From Druceiella hillmani (taxonomy: Eukaryota > Arthropoda > Insecta > Lepidoptera > Hepialidae): a stretch of DNA of 64,000 nucleotides. A program made the translations under genes and the position numbers. Of this stretch, positions 44,461 to 57,310 are shown piece after piece. The DNA is taken from NCBI GenBank assembly GCA_039881145.1, contig JAYKKI010000006.1, positions 20,768,501 through 20,832,500 of the forward strand. Reading direction: 5' to 3'. The notes under the pieces are model-generated. The model saw only the letters and a list, made by a program, of their open reading frames with translations. It made no database searches and had not been told where the DNA came from. Within the stretch, counting starts at the first letter, position 1. Each line of letters opens with the position of its first letter.

Positions 44461-47038
44461 CATACCACCTAAAGGTGCCATTGAATAACTTTAGCCGGAA
44501 GTGATTTGTTGTTTAATGTTAGACTTTCACGGAAAAATTCTTCAATTTTCATTACGTGAAATTTTATTTTTTATATAATCAAATTGAAATATGTCTATCC
44601 AAGTGAACTTTTTTATTCGGAAAATGTCTACAGATGTTTCACAGTTACACGTCAGAATAAGTTAGATTGGGCTGTTTCTTTGACTAGTAGGTTTGAAAGG
44701 CGGTTTGTCACACGTATGTGTCTATTATTAAAGTAGTGTTAACGTTTTTAAATTTTAATCTGGAGCCGTTATTTTTGTTTTTACTTTTTTGTCTTTATTT
44801 TTTGATTGCGGTGCAGAGAATTGAAGTGAATTAATGAACAATTTCTTACTTCTTAAATCACATTTTCTAAAGGATAATTATCTGAGATACCGATAACTGT
44901 TCTGGAAAAAATTTCAAAAATAAATACTTTTTATTTTTCAATGTCATATGAGGTTAAATTAGTCCTAAATGTAAATACTAATACTATTGGAGGCTAACAC
45001 CATTACATTGAAAGACAAACATATGTACAAATACTAATCCCTCATGAAGCATGAACTCATATAAATAGCTTTCATAACGGAAGGACAAGTTTGATAGCAG
45101 CGTATATTTTTTTCATTCACACATATCGATGACCAACAAGAAAACATGGGTTTTTGAAAATTACGTTTTTATGCACTTTTAGTGAATTTAATAAAAAAAA
45201 ATAATATTAAAAAAAAACTATATTTGAGAAGAAGCCCTGTAATTTTCAGTTTTCAGCCTAAAGTTAAATATTAATATGATGACTGTGAGTATAAGGTAAT
45301 GAAGTAGCAGGCAGTAACTATAATAAAAGGTAACGGACTAGCAAATGTCCAGAATAAGGTATAAAATAGCGTGCATAAAAGCTGCACTGAATTCCCAGAC
45401 TGCTCAAAACTTAACTTGATATTCCTCTATCGTTGTTCATGCTTATTCAAATTTGTAGCTATATAAACACCCTGTTGCTGTTCCTAGAGCAGGTGCAACA
45501 TCGAATCTGATCTAGTTCCAGTCCATAATGTGGATGGGATGTATTTTTAAGAATTAATTATTGGCTCCATTTAGTCGATACTTTTGGTAGATTCTGCTTG
45601 CTATTACAATTTAGGACAATTGTTTCGGATTCGACTTTCAATTTCAAATGTGCTTATGAATGTATTACGTTTAATTATAGTTTTTCTCTGTAATAAATAA
45701 GTGTTATATTTGATAAACTGAAAAACAAAGAAAACTTAAAACAAGTCAAAGCTGAAAAGTGGAAAATTTAGTGAGATGTTTAAATACAAAAATGTCAATT
45801 TTAGTTGTTGAAATGGTGTTGAATATATTTCATTGAAAATGAAATATGAGTACGTCTAAAATTACGTGATAGTCGTGACAAGTTATAAAGATTTTTTTTG
45901 ACGAATTTGAAACAAATTTAAGCCAATAATATGTCATAGTGTAATGCAATATACCGCAACTAACCAAGTAATCTCTTAACTCCATTTTTCATTATTTCGA
46001 TTTAATATTTTCGTCAAGAATATTATCCTAAAAAGTGCCAAGTTCTATTTTCAAAAATGAAAAGCGAGATAAAGGCAACAAAGTTCTTACAGAGCTTTGC
46101 AAAAGGAGTGTAGAAGAATGAGTTACAGCTTTGTGTTTAGATTATAAGTAATATCATCTCTATTACGAGATTCACCCTGATCTCTTTGTCATTATACACA
46201 AAATCTAATTTCATTATGATTAATATTTATATGAGAAACGATACATTCGATCGTATGTTTTATTGTGTTTATTAACACAAATCTTGCTATAGAAGTAATT
46301 AATTCTTACTTACTTCTAATGTTGCAGAGAATTTAAACCAGCCAGAGAGCCATTTAAACTATATACGTAGATAAATTCGTAAAACAAATTTAACCCCTGA
46401 TCAAATTATATCAGAAGATGGCTCTGTATTTTATCATTATTTTTACGTATTTTTTGCAATACGCCAATTAAATACTAGAGATGCGATAATTTAAAGTATT
46501 TTTCGCCCTTACACTTTTCTAATCAATAATTTTTTTAGCATTGTATACGATGTGGCTGAAAAAATTCTACGGAATTCGCCTTTCCGATTGGTCCTTGCCG
46601 TGGATTTTACTACTTATCATACACATTCTCTAGTTGTATAATATAAAAATAATCTAATACCGTTCAACGAAAGCAAGTTTTTTTTAGAAATGTTTCAAGT
46701 CAAACCATTTATTATTAATTGTTCAATTACTGCAAAACAATTTAAAAAAGGCGTAATGGCAGTTACAATACGTTGTAAGTAATTAGAATTGAAATGCATA
46801 TATAGAGATCGTCTATAATGTAATAGAAACATAAAACCGTAACAAGTAATACAATCCTAATAAAACTAAGCAAATGTCTGATTATGTAATTCATATATTT
46901 AGTTAATATTTTCTATAAAAAAAACTGTTATTACATAACGTGCATAAAGCCGTAACAACCTAAGCACGTATCTATGAAACGTGATTTATACACTGAAATG
47001 AGCTTTATCTTTGTTTCTATCCAATATAAATATTCTCT

Positions 47039-47080
47039 ATTCCAAAATAAATATCCTCATTGGGATATTTATTTTGGAAT
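47039..47080. repeat. Perfect hairpin, 18-bp arms
   Basis: 'attccaaaataaatatcc' (47039-47056) is exactly complementary to 47063-47080 with a 6-base loop 'tcattg'. Confidence 0.9.
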
Positions 47081-47287
47081 TTATGTTACTGAAAATTAAA
47101 TGTCAAGAATAGTTTTTCTGAAATTAAATTACAAAAGTGTCAAAACAGCAAGGAAGCGTTACGAGAAAAAAGTGCAGTATTCGGTGCTGCTGATTGGAAC
47201 TTTTGCGATGCACTACCCTGAAACCGTATTTTGCATTTAATTCTCGCAATATAGAACATGTTTGTAACCAACTATTTAACTATGTTA

Positions 47288-47314
47288 CTTTGTTTTAACG
47301 TCGTTAAAACAAAG
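47288..47314. repeat. 27-bp perfect palindrome
   Basis: 'ctttgttttaacg' / t / 'cgttaaaacaaag'. It resembles a high-affinity symmetrical operator site, but no gene is nearby. Confidence 0.9.
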
Positions 47315-48399
47315 ATAATTTTGTTATATTATAACTAGATGGCTATTTTTAATGCATATTCCATTAAGAATATATACAGAAAAATATAATATTACATAAT
47401 CATTACTCTGTTTTCTGCGTGAAAGAGGAAATGGTAAAAGCGCGTCTATTTACTTGACATCCTTTGATAACGATATCCACTTTAATTATCACAATGTAAT
47501 TCATAAACGAACTTCAAAGAACATCTCTCAACTTACTGTAGCTATGGACACCTTTAAGCTCTACAAGCTTTTAAGGCGAGTATAAAGCTCTTTCAATGAG
47601 ATTTGCTGCTCTTGATAAAGGTGCTGCTAAATTACGTTACGTGAAAACAAATGTATAATAGGCTTCACTTTGACACTTTGTACTCCGTCCAATTTTGTTA
47701 TCATCGAAAATCTTTTTCATCTATTTTCAAATATATACGTAAACTATTGGTAGATTTATTAAAAATAGTGAAAGAAATTGATATTAAATTTCATATTTAC
47801 TTTCTTGTTATTTTATTTCAGAAAGCGTTATTTTTCCAGCTCTTCCAGGGATAATTTGCGCTTTTGATTAATCTGTCCAATACTATTGGAGGAATACTCT
47901 AAACCGTGAATATTTCACCGATACATTTGATGAAAATATTGCTTCGAAATATATCTGGCTACATTAAAATATAAAGTGTGTAAAATATTTTAGGCAGAAT
48001 GTATTGTTTCCACTTTTATGAAATCAAAACCCATATTTATTACCCAATTGTTGATAGTTTTTGCAAAATTGTTAAGAAACAGTAATAACTAATATGTAAA
48101 TGAATAATGTACAAAATTTACGTATAACTGTTTTCAGGAAGTGGTTTCTACTTTTTTCATTGCGAAGTTGTCATTGCTTGGATGTGTCGATTAAAAAGGG
48201 ACATACAAATATTTAAATTAGTATTATTAAAATCTAAGTTTAACTGCTGAAACAATTATACGTGATGAATGCCATTTTTAGGATTAGGAATAGAGAAGAG
48301 ACAATTATAAGGTCACGACCGTACCCCTCCATCTATTTATTACAGTCGCTGTTCTCTGAAAATGTTTAAATGTGGTGCAGAAGTGTAGCATATGCAAAA

Positions 48400-48403
<4 letters not shown>

Positions 48404-48433
<30 letters not shown>
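48404..48433. repeat. (TA)n microsatellite
   Basis: TA run just left of the block B edge. Confidence 0.95.
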
Positions 48434-48438
<5 letters not shown>

Positions 48439-48439
48439 T

Positions 48440-50209
48440 TTAAAATTTAAAAAATATTTATGTAATTTGAATTTGTTTGTGGGTGCTCTGTGGAAGTATT
48501 TTAAAGAGCAGTGTCATTTAAAATATTGTTCCATAAAACATGACCACTTCTTCATCTCCGAAGTTATTAAAATCAATATTAGGAAAAGAAGCTTTTCCAA
48601 AATTGTATCTAAGTTTATCAGAAAACTTCGGCCATCTATTTAAATCTCACAATTCGTCCGATATTTTATGTTATTCATATGTTTGTGAAAATATATTAGG
48701 AAATATTTTTACGTGGTGGCAAAGAACCTCATAATTTTTAGTAGATTAATATAAATATTTTCTACCGTTAAATATTTATATGCACATGTGTATTCAGAAC
48801 TCTCATAATATTAATTCTATTCATACTTAAGTTTCATAATATTTGTAATAATGGTATGTATTTATGCATATCGTTATTCCGGTTTAAATAGGTAGTTAGC
48901 AGCTTAATTCTATCCTAATTTAAGGAATCGTCTGCGGAGTAGATATAAATATTTACAGTTGACTGGTAATTTAATTTTTTATTTTTATTTTATTTTGTTT
49001 AATTTTTTTTATCTAGAGATGGGTTAAATTAAGTACGTGCATAACTAAGAAATGAGAGGAGCTGAAATAGCCTGCAGTTACATAAATATAAAAGAAATTT
49101 TTAAGAAATGATAAAATCACTTCGTAGATACGATTACAAAAAATAATCAATACCGATTACTTGGTAGATCTTGCCGAAATATATTCAATCTCAAATTCTA
49201 CCGTCAAAATGAATATATCTTTCGCTCTGGGTTTTACATAGATTTTGTCAAATGAATCAAATTGATGAAACAAACATAATTTTAAGAAAATTATTTTTGC
49301 GTCTTTGTTTAAAAATGTCATCTTTATTATTATAAAACCTGGGTCTAAATTTATATGAACTTTGCAGATGACCTTTTGAGCATATTTGCACTTTAAAAAT
49401 ACCACATGGACATTTGTGTTTTTTGTTTGATCAAAGAACTAAGGTAATGCTAAAATAACATTGAACTTTTTTTTCAATTATTAAGTTTATAGAATTCCTC
49501 TTCTAAATTCGTCTAACAGAAAAAAATGAATCTCATCAAAATTCTCGCAACGAATTTACATTATGTTGTAAACAAGACACATTTATCACCACCGAATTGA
49601 AGTAAAGAGTAAGTTGAAAGTAACATTTACGATAAGGACCTTATCCAGGTGTAATGGAAAACTATATTTTGAATTTAAATGTGAAAGAGCTATTGAAGTG
49701 AAACCTGGAAGTCTTCGTGTCAAAGTTAAATATGTAAAGCATTTGTTTCCGCATTCAATTATTTTCTTTCGCGTTTACTCAACATATATTGTTTTTCGAT
49801 TGCTTCGGGGTAACCTTGTCAAACTTTGTTCCTTGATATTATATAAACATAGAATCTTCTCGGAAACTCGGAAAAATTTCACATAAAAAAGTAGCATGGA
49901 GGATGCTTCTTTTCGTAAAATAAAAAAGTTTCATTCTTTGATTTGACTTAATTTACATTCAGCTTCTATTGACGAACGTATGTTTGATTATACTATTTGT
50001 AATCAAATAATTTTTACGTAATTTAGGTTTACGTCGAATACTATCAGTCCATTCCATTGAACCATAAGAAGCGTGTCATGACTTTGACAATATTTGTAAC
50101 ATTTATTTAAATTATTGCATCTAACATTTCCGCGGAAATAAATACTCTGAGTAAGAGTATAAATCCAATTTAAATAAATGAAACATTAATGAAATGTAAA
50201 AAAAAATAA
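48440..50209. other. Block B, left part
   Basis: No gene called. 48540-48680 matches 20086-20220 around 'ttgtatctaagtttatcag'. 48757-48809 matches 20286-20340. 49600-49800 matches 20785-20990. A 64-codon ORF (48540-48734) has stops and a shift in the A copy. Confidence 0.65.
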
Positions 50210-50470
50210 TTTACAAAGTCGTTGAAGAATAATTCGACATATTTCAATAATTTAACAAATAATAACCAAAATTATTATTATTATGAATGACAATATTAAT
50301 AATAAAAATAATATTACATTAAATTATAATGAATGTGATTTTAGACAAAAGATAAATTTTATTACTACTCCCTATGAGAAAATAGTAAAATTAAAGAACG
50401 ATAATTTGGAAATGGTCTGGTAGATGATTGGCTTGCAGTGGAAAGGCAGCAGAAAAATAAAATGATTAAC
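50210..50470 (-). mobile_element. Solo fragment of the Helitron 5' repeat unit
   Basis: 'taatttggaaatggtctggtagatgattgg' with 'ggaaaggcagcagaaaaataaaat' (50400-50462) and the preceding 'agacaaaagataaattttatta' match the units at 41400-41545 and 41825-41945. It has no coding part. Either a second Helitron relic or a solo end. Confidence 0.6.
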
Positions 50471-50786
50471 CATTCATTTTTGAAATAAGTTTTAAATTTA
50501 AATTCTGAAATTTTTATTATTTTATTGAATTCATTCCAGCCCTTTTATTATTTTATTTCGATTAATTATTTGCCTGCTAAATGAAGTTATTCTTGTATTA
50601 TGCCAAAGAACTTTAACGCACGTACATTAGTACACACACAATTTTTTTAAACCAATCCATCCATTCGCGTAGTTCAAGCATATATTTAAATTGAAATACT
50701 CACGATTAAATTCTACTCTGTCAAATTTTCTCTTCTGTTTGTAAATATAAAAACTCTTGCGAAAATTTCTTACTCCTCGTCTCGTG

Positions 50787-50953
50787 CAACAATTAAAAGC
50801 TTGATTGACGTTCCTCAACCACATGACAGACAAAACGTAAACTCTGTTACGATATTACGTTCATTAAATCAGTTCGCTGGCGGAAAATTAAATCAAGACC
50901 GAGTTTCGCGTTGGACGGAGGCAATGTCTTTGCGGTTGGCCGTACATACAGTT
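50787..50953. other. Highly conserved island, B copy
   Basis: Partner of 25352-25516, about 90% identical by hand count. Flanking sequence to the left (50640-50780) is far less similar. Confidence 0.8.
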
Positions 50954-51852
50954 GAAATAGAAAGCGAGACTTAATGAAAAGTGGTAGTTTTATTAACTCT
51001 TAGAATTTTGATGTGTATGTAAAATTCAAGATATGTGATAAGCAGTTAAAATGAAGTACTAATACATCAACATATCGTCTCGCGGGAGCCTTTTTCATTA
51101 TACACTGCTAGCGTGATGTCCTTATATTTTAGATTTTATGTTTGGTTTTCACCACCTACAAATAATGATAAATAATATATTCTTTATCTATGTTTTCATG
51201 ATTAATATGGGAAATTTTCTTTTAAAGGAGAGATTAAAACCGTGGCTATGGGTTAACTTATTTTCAGTTATTTACTTCTATTTTAATTAAAACATTCTAG
51301 TATTGTTCAATTTCCTTTTTGTGAAGTTACAGTGATACATTGAATATAGAAATGAACTTTTATTGAGTCAGATAATAAGACCAATAGAATTAGTTCTCGA
51401 CAAAACAATTATCTTGTGGTTTATGAATAATGCGATATTTATTCTTTTATAGATATTGAGGAAATAGTTACCGAATACAATTTGAACTTTTTAAAATATT
51501 TTATTTTACCCCGTAGATGAGAAGAAAAACAAAAAAAAATGTTGGAGTTTTGTTCAGACGTTTGCTGATATATTTGGAAATCAATAATTTTCAAAGTTTT
51601 CTTTTTCTTTTCCCATGAAAATGATTATAATATATTTAATTATAAAGTTTGGTTATGTTACAATTTCAAATTTTTTCGTACTTTCTGCCTTCTGTTCTTA
51701 TATTTTATACATGTTCGTTGCATCGTGCTGACTTGTAATTTGTTATTTTACGGCACACCGGAATCGATAAATTTCTGTAAAACCAACCTATATTTTACAC
51801 GAAATATATGTCTCTTGTATATATGTATGCAAGTTTACCAAGTGTTTACTTG

Positions 51853-51905
<53 letters not shown>

Positions 51906-53340
51906 AATAAGAGAGTTATACATGTTTCAGGTAAAATATAGGTAGAAACATTTAGTTTTATAGAAATTGATTTATTTTGGTGTACTCTAAAATAAAAAAA
52001 TTACTCGTATTAATATTGTTTATGATATATGTCAAAATGAAGTGTTTTGGTAGAAATTATATTCAGTTTTATATATCCATAAAAATTTATACCAATTTTT
52101 TGATTTCGAACTTTAACGAGAGTCGTTACCAGTTGATCTATACGGTCTAACTAAGATAGCAATTTTTGAAATATTCCTCTATTTCTAAAATATAGCTGGC
52201 CAAAAAATCTTTTTTTCGCAAAAAAAACATCATTGTAGGTTTCCATTCAATATACAATTCGTCAAGAAATCCTTACAATTTCGTCATGGTCGACATTTAT
52301 TCTCCCGGGCATTCATCTGTCTGTCACAGTATCAAAGTTTCCATAGTTTCTAACCAATATTCACACCATTTTGCAAGTAGTTGTTTCTTACGCAACCTCG
52401 AATAAAATATAGTTATTTTACATATGCGTAAACAAAAGTTACACAAACAAAAGTTTAAAAAAACAAAAGTTTATATTGTATGCCTTTTGGATAGGTTTTT
52501 TAAGCCTTATTTGTGAAATACTAACCTTAAAAATGACATTCAATATAACCTAATCATTGGTGTGGGATGTGTAAAAAAATCTCGGATACTTCCTTTTTCT
52601 TCGGGAAATTAGCATAAAAATTAACGATAATTTAAACACCTACATAAGCCTAATGTAAGTGCGTTTCGCCATCTACTTGTATTTTTTTTAAATGAAAAAC
52701 CTAGTAGTTTCCTGGAATTGAAAACATTCTTAAAATAACTGCATCGTAGTAAATAGACCGGTTTGGAATAAAATAGTACCTATGGCTCTATGGCAGGATA
52801 TACTAATTAATCCATTCCTTGCAAGCATACGTATTGCTTTGAAATGAGGTAGTACTTGCGGTAGAAAGTACCGAAATATTCTTTTGAGAGTAGTGATTTT
52901 TAAACTTTATAAATGACGACATTAACGACTAGCTTTCAAAAAGTGATACTGTTATCATGTGTCTCCTAATTATATGTCGTTTACGTTTAAAATTTCGAAA
53001 AGCTTTTTGAGTAATTTTTAGATTTCAAAATGTCGTTGAGTATTTTTACATGGTTGATGACCAAATATAAAAAAATATTAAAATTTTTTCATGAAAAAAA
53101 ACGTTACCGAGAGGGTTATATATTCCATTTGGCACTATTTCTGGTCTTGAAAATATCTATTCATTAAGTAGTTATTATACCTAGTAGACAACATTAAAAA
53201 AATTGGGTCACCGGGGTGGATAAATATTATGTTAAACACTATTTCTGGGCATGAAAACATGTGTCCATTATGTAGTCATTATACGTAGTAGAATTAGTTT
53301 TATATTACACTCCTTTAATAAAGTTGAGTTTCATGTCAAC
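50954..53340. other. Block B, matching 25.5-31.2 kb
   Basis: No gene seen. It carries the single unit equivalent of the A minisatellite (50984-51021), a (TA)n run (51855-51900) and the dispersed 'catctgtctgtcacag' repeat (52310-52330). It lacks the pogo insertion. Confidence 0.7.
51855..51900. repeat. (TA)n microsatellite
   Basis: TA run, no counterpart in block A at 26.8 kb. Confidence 0.95.
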
Positions 53341-53343
53341 TCC

Positions 53344-53600
53344 TGTTTTCTTTTGACAGTACTTCCTTTAAGACGAAATTTAGCAACAGCGCAGGGGCGT
53401 CAATCCAATTTGCCTGGCTAAACAGCTCGGTGACAACAATTTTGCCCTCTTGCATATTTTAGGTTGCATGGGAGAGATGTGAGGCCAAAACAATGAGTTT
53501 CAGCATGTGTTACTTTCAAACAGAGTAGACTAGATCTGGAGAACTTCAAGGGTTAAAGTTAAGATATTGTTTAAGGCATCTAAATTTTCTTCCGATTTCG
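53344..53600 (+). other. Conserved island, B copy
   Basis: Partner of 31206-31449. Contains 27 extra bases ('cagctcggtgacaac' region, 53423-53455). In-frame TGA at about 53480 where A has CGA. Confidence 0.7.
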
Positions 53601-56600
53601 GCGCGCTGCCCTAATTTACTTTTATATTTAACATGAGCCAGTGATTGTGTTATAGACGTAATAACATATAATTAATAATTTTGATCTATTACCTAAAATT
53701 AGACTATTTTAGGTATTCTTAAAAATAGATTGATGTAAAGTATGAATAAACATTGCAATTAATTTGAAGCCAATGAAAATAAATATTGATATAAATTTCG
53801 TAGGTAACTGAAATCGTGACTTACATAGAAAAATGTACGGAGATATATAAATATAAAAATCTACATATTTTTTCACAATCCTTTGTAATATGAAAAACAA
53901 TGTTTTTTTCATTCTTTATTTAAATACAAAAAAAAATTAAAATCATAAATAGGAATTTGTTATCTATCTTCTTAACTAAAACTATTTGGTACGTTAAACG
54001 GAATATATTCCACTTTCTTGTGTGTGGGCATGGCGTTTTTTAGCGTTTATATTCTTTGCCCAGATTCAAAATAGTGTCAAATGCAATATGTAACCTATAT
54101 TTTAATATACGCTGTTTAATATTTATATGCAAATTTCATTGGGCATTTAAAAGTAAAAGAAAGACAAATAAATAAACAAACCGACAATGTTTTACTTTTA
54201 TAATTTTATTAGGGACGGTAAATTGATGGCAGAATCAGATATTCGATTAATTTGGTAAGTTTGAATTATATTTACAAACATTTTATTTTAAAAAAAGGCA
54301 ATCTCACAATGACATAATGTCCTTATCATTTTAATAATAACTTATTAAATATTAGTTCCTAGAATATCTCGAGATTATTCAAATCCATTGTGGAACAATG
54401 ATCAGATTGAGGAAATTTTGAAAGCATTTTCAAGCTAAATATTTCGCAAATTGTGCTCAAAATTGAAAAATTATTAATTAAATCTCAATCCAATATTGTA
54501 AGACGCGACGCAACTGACACCTAACTAAAATATAGGTAAATGGAGGCGATGCCTAAGGTTCATTAAAAGAAAACAATTTAAATCATTTACTTAAATTTCG
54601 CGTAATTGCTTTGCAAATGTAAAACTATAATAATTCTAACTAAATGTTCAGTAAACTTATATTATTCTACTAGGAAAATTCAAGCTTGCAATAACGGGCT
54701 TACACCCACTTACGTGCCTGTGATTACATGTGTGCGAGTGTGCGTAGGTGTATGGAAGTGCTCATATGTTTTCCTACAAAACATAATAAAAAGTTAAGTA
54801 GTATTACTTATTTTGAATTTTAGTTAATTAATTACGTCATTATTTATTCCATTTATCCTATAAATGCCCTAATTACGTATACATCATGATTAGGTCAAAA
54901 AACTTTAAAATCGTAAGTAACTTTTCTAATCAGAAATAAGGTTCATGATATAAGTTTTGTTTAAAGAACAAACTGAATTTTTTTTTTGCAAAGTTCACTT
55001 ATTTTACAATTTATAAAAGTAGGTCTATACTTAAAAATTGCTAAATCATTGAAATCCTACCATCATTAACTATCAATAACCAGAATAGAACGGGTTTGCA
55101 ATAAACTATGTTATACACTGATGCAAGTGGAAGTGGTCTCACTGGTGGCTTTTAGATATACTTTCTATTTTACAAAGATGAAAATGAACTACGATATTTC
55201 TAAACAGGTTAAATATCCACATCAGATTGGGATCAGCACTCTCCTGATCACTCTTTAAACACTTATATGAATAGCTCACAACGATTATAAATTATTAGAG
55301 TAATGAAAATTCGAAATATGTAGCTCAGCCAGAAATTTGTTTGCTGTTCAAACTGCAATATATGCAATTTCTGCCAACGCAATGTAATTTATTTTGTTTA
55401 TGGCAGGGCCATAAAGCAGAGTTAGTGCCTGACTCCAGTAAACCTTTGGGAAATTAATACCTGGTCGGTCTTATTTTGTGAAAAAATGTAAGTTATATTT
55501 TACTGAGTCTTACAAAAGAAATATAGATTTATAGCAATATATAAATAACAAATATGTTACGAAATCAACGATAAAATAAGGATTAGTGACTGATGAATAG
55601 TAAAAAATATGATCAAGATATTTATATAAGTAGCAAGTATAAAGATGAAAATTTGGTATAGATATAAATATAAAGATGAAAATTTTCAATACCACGTTAA
55701 CTTTTGCCAATCGTGCCGATTTTGCCAAAACTTAATGATGATTGCTATAGCTAACTAGAGATCCTGTAACTACAGCAAACTTATACCAAAAATAATTTAA
55801 AACTATAATTATTCATAAAGTGTAATCTAACTTAAATTAATGTAAGCAAAATATTAACGTATTTTGCCTTATCGTTGTTTTTTCATATCCCGAACTTTCA
55901 TTTACAGATGTAAGCAAGTCATTTAAGTCTTTGTGGCGAGTAGATCTTTCCAAAGGAATTACAGTGTAAATTTAATATAATGTTTTGGGGTAAACATTAC
56001 ATACGCTCTGTGGCTAAGAAATTAAGCATAGCTTACAATTTGTAAATACGCGTTTAGACTTCGCGCTTAAAAGCGTTTAAAACTAACTTCGATTTATCGG
56101 TTAGAGAGCTTTTCAATTAATTCGATTTGTACAAAATTTACGACTTAATGTTTATGGGAAGTTTTAAATCTATTTATGAAAATAATTGTGTATACCGCTG
56201 TTGCAACAGCGCTATTACGCGGTAGAAACAGCAAAAACTGTTACAAAAACTTTAAAATTTAATATGAAATATGAAGCTTGGGAACTCGTCAGAGTAAAAT
56301 GAACTGAAACCAAAAATAAAACAAAACCTCTATTTTATTTTACCATGGCACACAAAGTGTACTTAATATTAAATACTTAAAAAACACAATTATATCGAAT
56401 TTTTTAGTTCAGTACTGCAATTTTAGTCATATTCTTGCTAATGTTTTTAGAGACCTTTAAGATTCAAGATGTAATAAATTTTAAATCGATAATAGTAACA
56501 ACATCTAAATTATATATTAATCACTCTTCTTCAAATTAAAATGAAATAAAACAAAACGGGAAGGAATAGAATACAAACATATATAACACATATCAATCAA

Positions 56601-57225
56601 AATATAATAATGGAAAATGAAAAGGAAAACAAAAATGTTTGTAATTACAAACGTTTGTAATACCATTATTTTCTCGAAATTGGATTCTCGACTGCAAAAT
56701 ACATTAAAATTAATTTCAGGAAGGAACTAAATCTTATTTATGGCCATAAAAGTCAACTAAATATGTAGTAAACTCTATTCGCAATAATATAAATATACTA
56801 AAATGTTATGTAAGAAAATATATTACCAGAAAATCTAGAAATCACGTTTTTTATTTATTACAGAGATGGAAATAAATATTTAAGTAAGTTGCAAGAAATA
56901 TGTGTTAAGTAATACACTCAATTAAATACTATGACAAATACTTAAAGTTTGAAGATATTTAAGATTGTTTTCTGATAAATGAAAGAAAGCGGATTTTTTG
57001 ATGATTTCCTGATACAGAAAATAAATATTCTATGGTGCATTTTCCTAATTTCACCATGAATTGTTTTCATTTTAGTTTTTTGATGTTTAGAAAAGTTTCA
57101 TTTAAACATATAACAGTTAATTTCGATTATTTTGACTTATGACCTTTATGTTTGATTCTTATAATCCATACGGACATAGTGTGCGAAGTTCGGAGCATTG
57201 GACATTCTTTATTCGAAATGCTTTG
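53601..57225. other. Block B, matching 31.45-35.2 kb
   Basis: No gene seen. See the block A entries for match points. 55588-55613 holds the single copy of the 24-bp phrase tripled in A. Confidence 0.65.
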
Positions 57226-57310
57226 CAGTTCGATATTGGCACCCTCATAACTTAGCTCCAGAGAATGCTAGAAGTCTAAGTTTTGGCAAGAGGGAAACGG
57301 AAATTCAAAT
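57226..57310. other. Conserved island, B copy
   Basis: Partner of 35186-35290: 'ggcaccctcataacttagct', 'agaagtctaagtttt', 'caagaggga'. Confidence 0.7.

Larger units (their letters stand above)
42701..48403. other. AT-rich intergenic sequence, end of block A and junction region
   Basis: No gene seen. 43430-43500 ('ggttcttgcaacttgttgga') matches 63610-63675, so block A skips what is 58.9-63.6 kb in B. Beyond 43.5 kb I find no convincing counterpart. Contains hairpins at 47039 and 47288 and a (TA)n run (44411-44460). Confidence 0.5.

Noticed and set aside
48540..48734. ORF starting 'MTTSSSPKLLKSILG' as a possible small host gene
   Set aside because: The block A counterpart (20086 onward) keeps some bases but has a stop after about 18 codons and a shift, so there is no sign of coding constraint.
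49614..49886. 91-codon ORF 'MKVTFTIRTLSRCNGK...' as a gene
   Set aside because: The paralogous 20.8-21.0 kb sequence has TGA/TAA stops and a frameshift in that frame. Conservation is at the DNA level only.
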